Of a DNA stretch of 11,591 bases, positions 5,928 to 11,591 are shown piece by piece. The translations under genes were made by a program, and so were the position numbers. The notes under the pieces are model-generated. The model made no database searches. It was not told the DNA's origin and saw nothing but the letters and a program-made list of their open reading frames with translations. Within the stretch, counting starts at the first letter, position 1, and the number at the start of each line of letters is the position of its first letter. Source of the DNA: JAWVZU01 sp033722075 (GTDB lineage: Bacteria > Pseudomonadota > Gammaproteobacteria > Xanthomonadales > SZUA-38); the NCBI GenBank assembly GCA_033722075.1, contig JAWVZU010000117.1:1-11591 (forward strand), given 5' to 3'.

Positions 5928-7282
5928 CCCGGTTCTCCGCCAATCCGATCAAGCAGTTCCTCGGTCCTGGCGCGCATGAGCGCGGGATCGCCGCGGCTCT
6001 CGACGTTCAGGCGCAGCAACGGTTCCGTGTTCGACGCCCGCAGGTTGAACCGCCATTGGTCGAATTCCATGCTCAGACCATCGACGTGGTTGACCGCCCG
6101 GGCGTCATCCCGGTAATGCGCCTCGATGGTCGTCATGACCTGCTTCGCGTCATCGACCTTGCGATTGATCTCGCCGCTTGCCGGAAACAGGGCCACCCGG
6201 TCGTCCACCAGGGTAGAGAGCGGTGCGTTCCTCGCAGCCATCAACTCCGCGATGAGCAGCCACGGGACCATGCCGCTGTCGCAGTAGGAGAAGCGCCGGA
6301 AATAGTGGTGTGCGCTCATTTCGCCGCCGTAGGCCGCATCCACCTCGCGCATGACATCCTTGATGAAGGCGTGACCCGACTTGCTCTGAACCGCTTTTCC
6401 GCCGGCGGCTGCGACCACATCCAGCGTGTTCCAGGTCAGCCGGGGGTCATGCACGATGGCGCTGCCCGGTTCCTTTTCAAGAAACGCCTCGGCCAGGAGC
6501 CCGACGAGGTAATAGCCCTCCACGAAGCGACCCTGTTCATCGAAAAAGAAACAGCGATCGAAGTCCCCGTCCCAGGCGATTCCGAGGTCCGCCTGGTGCT
6601 CGCGGACTGCCTCGCTGGTAACCCGACGGTTGGCCTCGATCATCGGATTCGGGACGCCGTTGGGAAAATGGCCGTCGGGCTGGTGCTGGAGCTTGATGAA
6701 TTCCAGCGGCAGGTGCGGCTCGAGCCGGTCGACGATCGGGCCGGCACACCCGTTGCCGGCGTTGACTACGACCTTCATCGGCTTGAGCTCGTCCGGGTCG
6801 ATATAGCTCAGGAGGTGATCGATGTAATCGTCCATCACGTCCCGGTATTCGACCCGCCCGGGCATCTCCGGCTTCGAGAACTCATTGGCCTCGGCGAGCC
6901 GCTGGATGTCCTTGAGGCCGGTATCTGCGCTGATCGGTCGCGAGCCTTCCCGGACCATCTTCATGCCGTTGTAGTTGGGCGGGTTGTGGCTGGCCGTCAC
7001 CATGATCCCGCCGCTGAGCTCGTAGTGGAAGGTGGCGAAATAGACCATCTCGGTCCCGCCGATGCCGATGTCCATCACGTCGACTCCAGCGTCGTTCAGG
7101 CCGCGAATCAGTTCATCGGCGATCGCGTTGCTGGTCAGTCGCACGTCCCGGCAGATTGCAACGGTCTCCGGGTCAAGGAATGCCGCATAGGCGCGCCCGA
7201 TGCGGTAGGCGATCTCTTCGTCGAGATCCTCCGGCACGCGGCCGCGGACATCGTAGGCTTTGAAACAGGTGAGGTTTTTCAT
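5924..7282 (-). CDS. manB: Phosphomannomutase/phosphoglucomutase, CpsG/ManB type
   Basis: This 452 aa cytoplasmic enzyme interconverts mannose-6-phosphate and mannose-1-phosphate (often also the glucose phosphates), supplying GDP-mannose and related sugars for lipopolysaccharide or exopolysaccharide. All alpha-D-phosphohexomutase motifs are intact: the phosphoserine loop TASHNP (S98), the metal loop DGDFDRC (238-244), the sugar loop GEMSAHHYF (320-328), and the phosphate-binding block RASNTEPLLRLN (415-426). The N-terminus NLTCFKAYDVRGR is typical of E. coli CpsG, and length matches (about 456 aa). The ATG at 7282 is preferred over an in-frame TTG at 7306 because it begins exactly where the family begins; the ribosome site is weak. 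Its stop overlaps the start of the amidohydrolase gene by four bases, so the two are probably co-transcribed. No other sugar-nucleotide gene is next to it in the window. Confidence 0.96.
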   Translation of the reverse strand: MKNLTCFKAYDVRGRVPEDLDEEIAYRIGRAYAAFLDPETVAICRDVRLTSNAIADELIRGLNDAGVDVMDIGIGGTEMVYFATFHYELSGGIMVTASHNPPNYNGMKMVREGSRPISADTGLKDIQRLAEANEFSKPEMPGRVEYRDVMDDYIDHLLSYIDPDELKPMKVVVNAGNGCAGPIVDRLEPHLPLEFIKLQHQPDGHFPNGVPNPMIEANRRVTSEAVREHQADLGIAWDGDFDRCFFFDEQGRFVEGYYLVGLLAEAFLEKEPGSAIVHDPRLTWNTLDVVAAAGGKAVQSKSGHAFIKDVMREVDAAYGGEMSAHHYFRRFSYCDSGMVPWLLIAELMAARNAPLSTLVDDRVALFPASGEINRKVDDAKQVMTTIEAHYRDDARAVNHVDGLSMEFDQWRFNLRASNTEPLLRLNVESRGDPALMRARTEELLDRIGGEPG

Positions 7283-7344
7283 GGCGCCAGTATAGCGACG
7301 CTCCAAAAGGTCGCCAGTAGCGCGTCGGGTTCATCCTCGGGTCG

Positions 7345-7358
7345 CCGGGACTACCCGG
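7345..7358. repeat. Small hairpin CCGGG-ACTA-CCCGG in the manB/DUF6090 divergent gap
   Basis: The 171 bp gap 7283-7453 is the longest non-coding stretch in the window. It holds this perfect 5 bp stem with a 4-base loop and an 8 bp direct repeat, CGCCAGTA, at 7285-7292 and 7312-7319 close to the manB start. I see no convincing promoter boxes. Both repeats are short enough to be chance. Confidence 0.25.
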
Positions 7359-7453
7359 TCGGAAATCAGCCCCGAGCTTCCGAGTTGGATGCGCCGCTCT
7401 TGGACTGAGCAGCATTGCATGGTTACATCGGGCATCTGCTATTCGGGGGATCC

Positions 7454-8179
7454 ATGGTTCTGAGACGCCTGGCGGAGGCCATCCGCACCCAGAACTGGTT
7501 CACGGTGCTCATCGAACTGGTCATCGTCGTGGTCGGTATCGTGCTGGGGATCGAGGTGGCCAACTGGAACGAGGAGCGCCTGGAGCGGCGAGAAGAACAG
7601 GCCTACCTGGAGCGGTTGCACGCCGATCTGGAGAGCGCCATCGTCGACGTGACCCAGGGCAGGGACGGCATCCGTTCATGGCGGACGCGGGCCCACGAGA
7701 CGCTCTTCGCACTGATCGAGAACGACCCGGAGGCGGCCGCCGATGATACCGGTTTTGAACTCCAGGCTTCGACCCGGATCGCGCTGGCCGAACCCCAGAT
7801 GGCCACGCTCCACGAGCTCATTTCCGCCGGGAACCTCGGGATCATCAGCAACCCCGATCTTCGGGTGGCCCTGTCCCGCCTGGACGCGCGGATAAAGAAC
7901 CTGGACGGGCACAATCTGATCCTGGTGCCTTTTGCCGCCGAGAATGCCGTGATCATCCAGAGTCGACTCGTGCCTGTCGAGGAAGTCGATACAAGGACCG
8001 GGGGATGGCATCACCGGATCGGCTACGACTTCGATGAGCTCGCGGCGGACCGGGAGTTCCAGAATGCGCTGGGTTTCGCGCTGCGCCTGCAGAGGGCCAA
8101 CGATTCCTGGCTGACCCAGATGGTCGAGGAACTGGTCCGGGTGCGTGACCTCCTGGAGGCCGAACTCGCCGTGCGGTAG
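7454..8179 (+). CDS. DUF6090-type single-pass membrane protein
   Basis: This 241 aa protein has an amphipathic start with RNWFTVL-like residues (RTQNWFTVLIE, 11-21), one membrane helix (about 17-35), and the characteristic junction LGIEVANWNEERLERR (31-46) that begins a long charged, helical, probably periplasmic or coiled-coil domain. This N-terminal layout is that of DUF6090 proteins, common in Gammaproteobacteria and Bacteroidota and of unknown role. No catalytic motif is evident in the rest, which is rich in Glu, Asp, Arg and Leu. I chose the ATG at 7454, with GGGGG 4 bases upstream; the frame extends back to a TTG at 7415 without a good ribosome site. It is divergent from manB and ends 25 bp from the convergent acetyltransferase gene. 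Confidence 0.83.
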   Translation: MVLRRLAEAIRTQNWFTVLIELVIVVVGIVLGIEVANWNEERLERREEQAYLERLHADLESAIVDVTQGRDGIRSWRTRAHETLFALIENDPEAAADDTGFELQASTRIALAEPQMATLHELISAGNLGIISNPDLRVALSRLDARIKNLDGHNLILVPFAAENAVIIQSRLVPVEEVDTRTGGWHHRIGYDFDELAADREFQNALGFALRLQRANDSWLTQMVEELVRVRDLLEAELAVR

Positions 8180-8204
8180 GCGACGGGAGTTCAACTGCCC
8201 GCCT

Positions 8205-8798
8205 TTACCTCAGTCGAAGCACGAAATAGTCGACCGGCACGTCGTCGCGCTGGGCGATCGTTTCGCGGGCGCTCTTGGTGCAATCGTGCCGCATGCCGAG
8301 CTTGGCCGCGACCCGCTTCGACGCCGCATTGGGCGGATCGATGATCGCCACCACCAGCTTGAGCCCCATGCTGTCTCGGGCATGGGCGACAAAGGGCCGG
8401 ATGGCTTCCGTCGCGTAGCCCCGACCCCAGTATGTCTTCCAGATCCACCAGCCCAGCTCGAAGCGGCCATCGTCATGGGGCTGCATGCCGGCAAGACCGA
8501 TCACCTCACCGGTCCCGGTCAGTTCGACGGCGCCGAAGCAGATCCCGTGATTGGTCAGATGGCGCTCCTGGCGCTCGAAAAACTCGTCGAGCTGTGCGTC
8601 CGACCAGGTTCGCCCGGCGGTCACATGGCGCATCATCTCCGGATCCCTCGCCATCTGTTCGAGCGCGGGACGGTCTTCGGGCCGCCAGGGCCGGATCCGC
8701 AGGCGCTCGGTCTCGAACAGGAACGGTGTGGCGTCGCGCATGGCTCCGTCAGTCTCGGCCATTCCCATGGTCTCCATGCTGGGCATGGCAGCGAGCAT
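8205..8798 (-). CDS. GNAT-family N-acetyltransferase, RimJ/RimL-like
   Basis: This cytoplasmic enzyme of up to 197 aa is likely to transfer an acetyl group from acetyl-CoA to an amine. The RimJ/RimL-type signature is clear: FLFETERLRIRPWRPED near the N-terminus (27-42), a central GWWIWKTYWGRGYATEA stretch (116-132) with the acetyl-CoA pyrophosphate loop GRGYA, and NAASKRVAAKLGM (157-169) as the second half of the fold. The length suits the subfamily (170-200 aa). The start is uncertain: in-frame ATGs lie at 8798, 8786, 8777, 8768, 8762 and 8741. The first 20 residues, with six Met, are not conserved-looking. GGAG lies 9 bases before the ATG at 8762, which may be the real start. The substrate is unknown; related enzymes act on ribosomal protein N-termini, antibiotics or small amines. 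It is divergent from the TPR gene. Confidence 0.87.
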   Translation of the reverse strand: MLAAMPSMETMGMAETDGAMRDATPFLFETERLRIRPWRPEDRPALEQMARDPEMMRHVTAGRTWSDAQLDEFFERQERHLTNHGICFGAVELTGTGEVIGLAGMQPHDDGRFELGWWIWKTYWGRGYATEAIRPFVAHARDSMGLKLVVAIIDPPNAASKRVAAKLGMRHDCTKSARETIAQRDDVPVDYFVLRLR

Positions 8799-8848
8799 AG
8801 CGGTCGTCGCAAACGTCTGCCCGGGTCATTGGTTTGCCCCGTCTCGTG

Positions 8849-8854
8849 TATCAT
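8849..8854 (+). promoter_or_regulatory. Possible -10 box (TATCAT) for the TolB-like/TPR gene
   Basis: TATCAT matches five of six bases of TATAAT and lies 30 bases before the TTG start at 8885. No good -35 box is visible at the right distance, so this is tentative. Confidence 0.3.
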
Positions 8855-8872
8855 CCAACGGACCGAAGGCAT

Positions 8873-8879
8873 GGGGGAG
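8873..8879 (+). promoter_or_regulatory. Ribosome binding site deciding a TTG start
   Basis: GGGGGAG ends 5 bases before the TTG at 8885. It is the strongest ribosome site in this frame and supports the TTG over the upstream ATG at 8834, whose 17 extra residues do not look like protein. Confidence 0.6.
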
Positions 8880-8884
8880 CGCAC

Positions 8885-10528
8885 TTGAGCGACACGGGTG
8901 CTGACAACGGGTTGGCGCGCTTCTGGGCGGAGCTTCGCCGCCGCCGCGTCGTACGCGTCGTGGTTTTCTATTTCATTGCCGGCTGGATCGTGATCGGCGC
9001 AGCGGAGACGCTGCTGCCCAACCTCAATCTGCCGGAATGGACGGTCACCCTGGTGATTGCCCTGGTGGCGCTGGGGTTCCCGCTGGTGATCGTCCTCGCC
9101 TGGGTATTCGACATTGGTCCCGAAGGCATCGAGCGGACCGGCCCGATGACCCGCAAGACGCCGACAGAGGTCTCAGTACATGATCCAGAATCGCCCCGGG
9201 CCGCGGACGACTCGTCGGAGAGCCGGGGGCGCCGTTCCGACGAGCGCCGCTCCATTGCGGTCCTGCCTTTCGTGAACATGTCCGGCGACGAGGAGAACGA
9301 ATATTTCTCCGATGGCGTGGCCGAGGAGATCCTCAATCTCCTGACCAAGCTGCCCCAGCTGCGCGTTTCCTCGCGCAGTTCCTCGTTTGCCTACAAGGGC
9401 GCCCAGATCAACATCCCGGAAGTCGCCGAGAAACTGGGTGTCTCCACCCTGCTCGAGGGCAGCGTGCGGCGCGCCGGTGACCGGGTGCGGATCACCGCCC
9501 AGCTGATCGACACGCAAACCGATTCGCACCTGTGGTCCGAGACCTACGACCGCGAACTGAAGGACGTCTTCGCCATCCAGGACGACATCGCCCAGAGCAT
9601 CGTCGATGCGCTGAAGGTCAAGCTCACCCCCAAGGACCGCCGCGCCCTGCAATACGTAGCCACGTCGGATGCCAAGGCCTACGACTACTACCTCAGGGGC
9701 CGCAAGTACTTCTACATGATGACCAAGCGGGCCTTCCATCACGCGGTCAAGATGTACCGCCAGGCGATCGCCGAAGACCCGGCCTACGCGCTGGCCTATG
9801 CGGGGATCGCCGATGCCCACTCGTTTCTGTTCATGTACGGGGATTCGACGCCCGAAAATGCGGGGCGGGCCGGGGAGGCCAGCATCCGGGCCATCGAGCT
9901 GGACCCGGACTCGGCTGAAGCCCATGCCTCCCGGGGGATCGCGCTCAGCATCAACAAGCGCTACGAGGAGGCGGGGCAGGAGTTTGAAAAGGCGATCGAG
10001 TTGAACCCCCAACTCTTCGAAGCCTATTACTTTTTTGCCCGGGACTGCATGGCCCAGGGCAAGTTCGAGCAGGCTGCGGAATTGTTCTCCAAGGCTGGCG
10101 CCGTCAACCCCGCGGACTATCAGGCGCCGAACTTCGAAAGCATGGCGCTCAAGGAGCTGGACCGTGGAACCGAGGCCACGGCCGCGGCGTTTCGATCGTA
10201 TGTGGCCGCGGAAAAGCACCTCGAGCTGCATCCGGACGATGCGCGTGCCATGTATCTTGGCGCGGCCAGCCTGGTCGAGGTCGGGGAACATGACAAGGCG
10301 CGGGTCTGGGCAGAGCGGGCCCTGGACACGGATCGGGACGAGCCCGCCGTCCTGTACAACGTGGCTTGCGCCTATGCCTTGATGGGCGAAGCCGACCGAG
10401 CCATCCAGCTGCTGGACGATGCCATCAAGAACGGCTTCGGTTACCGGGTCTGGCTGGAAAACGACAACAGCCTGGCGTCGCTGCGCGAAGACCCGCGTTT
10501 CCAGGCCCTGTTGAAGCGGCTCGGTTAG
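8885..10528 (+). CDS. Membrane-anchored TolB-like (FlgO/COG5616-type) protein with TPR repeats
   Basis: This is a 547 aa protein with a TTG start. Residues 10-45 are a basic stretch (LRRRRVVRVVVFYF) running into a first membrane helix (about 24-45); a second helix spans about 52-75. A charged, disordered linker (85-122) follows. Residues 123-248 form the TolB-like N-terminal domain found in COG5616 proteins: SIAVLPFVNMSGD (123-135), YFSDGVAEEI (140-149), LLEGSVRR (189-196), and QLIDTQTDSHLWSETYDR (206-223). TPR helices fill the rest (about 282-315, 330-410, 440-520), with signatures such as AIELDPDSAEAHA and AIELNPQLFEAY. In many relatives the TolB-like part follows a DNA-binding or adenylate cyclase domain; here none is present and the anchor takes its place. 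It is probably a scaffold or envelope-linked sensor. Its stop is 7 bp from the convergent lectin-like gene. Confidence 0.88.
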   Translation: MSDTGADNGLARFWAELRRRRVVRVVVFYFIAGWIVIGAAETLLPNLNLPEWTVTLVIALVALGFPLVIVLAWVFDIGPEGIERTGPMTRKTPTEVSVHDPESPRAADDSSESRGRRSDERRSIAVLPFVNMSGDEENEYFSDGVAEEILNLLTKLPQLRVSSRSSSFAYKGAQINIPEVAEKLGVSTLLEGSVRRAGDRVRITAQLIDTQTDSHLWSETYDRELKDVFAIQDDIAQSIVDALKVKLTPKDRRALQYVATSDAKAYDYYLRGRKYFYMMTKRAFHHAVKMYRQAIAEDPAYALAYAGIADAHSFLFMYGDSTPENAGRAGEASIRAIELDPDSAEAHASRGIALSINKRYEEAGQEFEKAIELNPQLFEAYYFFARDCMAQGKFEQAAELFSKAGAVNPADYQAPNFESMALKELDRGTEATAAAFRSYVAAEKHLELHPDDARAMYLGAASLVEVGEHDKARVWAERALDTDRDEPAVLYNVACAYALMGEADRAIQLLDDAIKNGFGYRVWLENDNSLASLREDPRFQALLKRLG

Positions 10529-10535
10529 CCCATGC

Positions 10536-11591
10536 TCATAGGCAATCCAGTTCGGCGGTAGCGCCCTCGTCGACGCTCAGCGTCCGGCGCCGGTCCCCGC
10601 AGCGGTATTCGATGTCGGCCCGCTTCCGGGTGTTGGGCGCCGGGTCGCCGCAAAGCTCGTTGTCGATCTGCACCGCACACGTCGGCTCGCCATTGCACTG
10701 GCGGGCAAAGGCAAGCGTGGCATTGCAGGTCCGCCCGCCAAACCCGTAGACCACGTCGTCCATCCGGATGTCGACGGTCCTGGAGCGGGTCGACCCGCCG
10801 GATACGATCCGGCCACCGGAACAGTCGAGGCGCACCGTGGCGCCCTCGTCGGCGGAGAAGCGCAGGGGCCGATCGCCGCAACGGTATTCGATGTCCACGG
10901 ATTTCCGTGTGTTGCGTGCGGGATCGCCGCAGAGGCTGTTGTCAATCGTTATCTCGCAGGCTCGCTCACCATTGCAGGCCCGAGCGAAGGCCAGGCTTGC
11001 ATCACAGGTGCCGTTTCTCGCGCCATAGGTCACGCTTTCGATCCGCAAGTTGCGCCCGTAGCGATCAGGCCGGCCCGGGCGGGCAGGCTCGGCGTCACAG
11101 GCCAGCCGGGCCGTATCGCCTTCGTCGACGACGGCGGTCAGGCTGCGGTCGCCACAGCGGTATTCGACCTCGACGGATTTCCGATCACCCCGTGCCGGAT
11201 CGCCGCAAAGCTCATTGTCGACGGGAACCTCGCAGGACCATTGGCCGTTGCAGGCCCGGGCAAAGGCGAGGTTTGCCTCGCAGGTGCGGTTGCCGGCACC
11301 GTAGCGGGCGTCTTCGATGCGGATCGTGGGGGAGCTTGCCGGCGGGGCGACCGGGGGAGCGGCGGGCGGGGCGGTCGGCAATCGAGGGCTCCCGCCGCTG
11401 CATTCCAGGCGGGCCACGTTGCCTTCCTCCACCAGTTTCTGCTGGGGCTGTCCATTGCACGCGTACTGGATCAGCGCAAACTTCTGCCGGCCGCCGGCCG
11501 GGTCGCCGCACAGTGAATTGTCGACCTGGACTTCGCAACTGCCTTGTCCACGGCACTGCCTTTCGAAGACGCGGGTGGCATCACAGGACCG
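10536..11591 (-). CDS. Cys-rich repeat protein with SUEL/rhamnose-binding-lectin-like domains (5' end outside window)
   Basis: The frame is open from the window edge to a TGA at 10536-10538, giving 351 visible residues and no start. It holds four tandem Cys-rich units (the first cut by the edge), each 90-100 aa apart, with an identical spacing C-x9-C-x5-C-x8-C-x16-C-x18-C. Each unit carries (Y)G-x-x-TC-like start, FAR-x-C-N-G, a C-x-V/I-x-(I/V)-DN-x-LCGDPA block, and (I/V)EYRCGD. This order matches animal SUEL galactose/rhamnose-binding lectins (YGR, CNG, N-x-FGDPC, K-x-x-x-V-x-Y-x-C), but the Cys after DP is replaced by Ala. A Pro-rich linker joins units 1 and 2. Function is probably carbohydrate or surface binding outside the cytoplasm, where disulfides form; the export signal would lie outside the window. 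The protein ends with an extra EGATAELDC strand. A GTG at 11432 is internal, not the start. Confidence 0.85.
   Translation of the reverse strand, partial: RSCDATRVFERQCRGQGSCEVQVDNSLCGDPAGGRQKFALIQYACNGQPQQKLVEEGNVARLECSGGSPRLPTAPPAAPPVAPPASSPTIRIEDARYGAGNRTCEANLAFARACNGQWSCEVPVDNELCGDPARGDRKSVEVEYRCGDRSLTAVVDEGDTARLACDAEPARPGRPDRYGRNLRIESVTYGARNGTCDASLAFARACNGERACEITIDNSLCGDPARNTRKSVDIEYRCGDRPLRFSADEGATVRLDCSGGRIVSGGSTRSRTVDIRMDDVVYGFGGRTCNATLAFARQCNGEPTCAVQIDNELCGDPAPNTRKRADIEYRCGDRRRTLSVDEGATAELDCL
10542..10775 (-). repeat. Lectin-like unit 4 (C-terminal)
   Basis: Visible residues 273-350 with Cys at 289, 299, 305, 314, 331 and 350. It carries VVYGFGGRTC, QIDNELCGDPA and IEYRCGD. The last Cys sits one residue before the end of the protein. 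Confidence 0.8.
10821..11048 (-). repeat. Lectin-like unit 3
   Basis: Visible residues 182-257 with Cys at 196, 206, 212, 221, 238 and 257. It carries VTYGARNGTC, TIDNSLCGDPA and IEYRCGD. A 15-residue Gly/Ser/Arg linker follows. Confidence 0.8.
11097..11324 (-). repeat. Lectin-like unit 2
   Basis: Visible residues 90-165 with Cys at 104, 114, 120, 129, 146 and 165. It carries ARYGAGNRTC, PVDNELCGDPA and VEYRCGD. A 16-residue linker follows. Confidence 0.8.
11325..11399 (-). other. Proline-rich linker in the lectin-like protein
   Basis: About 25 residues rich in Pro and Ala (PPAAPPVAPP core) separate unit 1 from unit 2. The other two linkers are shorter and not Pro-rich, so unit 1 may be held apart as a separate head. 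Confidence 0.6.
11400..11591 (-). repeat. Lectin-like unit 1 (partial, cut by the window edge)
   Basis: Visible residues 1-64 with Cys at 3, 13, 19, 28, 45 and 64, the same spacing as the other units. It is the most divergent: RKS is replaced by QKF and EYRCGD by QYACNG. Its own N-terminal strand lies beyond the edge. Confidence 0.75.

Noticed and set aside
5879..7408. Long 509 aa open frame on the plus strand opposite manB
   Set aside because: It lies antisense to a protein with all phosphohexomutase motifs; its translation has no recognisable domain and a His/Arg/Asp-rich, shadow-like composition typical of GC-rich DNA.
8834..8884. ATG-initiated N-terminal extension of the TolB-like/TPR protein
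   Set aside because: It lacks a good ribosome site, overlaps the likely -10 box, and the extension is not protein-like; GGGGGAG points to the TTG at 8885.
9173..10291. 372 aa open frame on the minus strand opposite the TPR gene
   Set aside because: Antisense shadow of clear TPR and TolB-like coding sequence; no family features of its own.
10542..11591. Regularly spaced repeats that might suggest a CRISPR array or minisatellite
   Set aside because: The repeat period is about 280 bp, is in frame, and reflects protein domains; there are no short repeats with unique spacers.
1..11591. Mobile element, phage, tRNA or rRNA genes
   Set aside because: No transposase, integrase, terminal repeats, or tRNA/rRNA-like sequence was seen on either strand while reading.

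Overview
The window is GC-rich, densely coded chromosomal DNA. Its protein set (CpsG-type phosphomannomutase, DUF6090 protein, membrane-anchored TolB-like/TPR protein, DhlA-like haloalkane dehalogenase, secreted amidohydrolase, bacterial SUEL-like repeats) suggests a free-living gammaproteobacterium, perhaps near the Wenzhouxiangella/Xanthomonadales group. That placement is inferred from protein flavour and base composition only. I see no tRNA, rRNA, CRISPR, insertion sequence or phage gene.

Layout. 1-683 is the 3' end of rtcB (RNA ligase), followed 7 bases later by a small four-helix membrane protein (691-1092). A minus-strand crotonase-family enzyme (1104-1835) is divergent from a secreted serine hydrolase of the beta-lactamase/S12 fold (1956-3020). 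The gap between them holds two perfect CTACA-NN-TGTAG dyads of the BlaI/MecI/CopY operator type. Next come a minus-strand haloalkane dehalogenase (3085-3984) and a plus-strand polytopic membrane protein (4092-4628). A minus-strand pair follows: manB/cpsG (5924-7282) overlaps a secreted metal-dependent amidohydrolase (4641-5927) by ATGA. The right part has a DUF6090 protein (7454-8179, plus), a RimJ/RimL-like acetyltransferase (8205-8798, minus), and a membrane-anchored TolB-like/TPR protein starting at a TTG codon (8885-10528, plus). The window ends in the C-terminal part of a Cys-rich repeat protein resembling animal SUEL/rhamnose-binding lectin domains (10536-11591, minus, truncated by the window edge).

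How they work together. Genes alternate strand almost one by one, with convergent gaps of 7-64 bp and divergent gaps of 86-171 bp, so most are probably separate transcription units. Only two pairs look co-transcribed: rtcB with the membrane protein, and manB with the amidohydrolase. I do not see a single multi-gene system. The most noteworthy items are the operator pair in front of the serine hydrolase and the lectin-like protein, whose visible repeats share one exact six-cysteine spacing and which ends with an extra strand lacking its domain.
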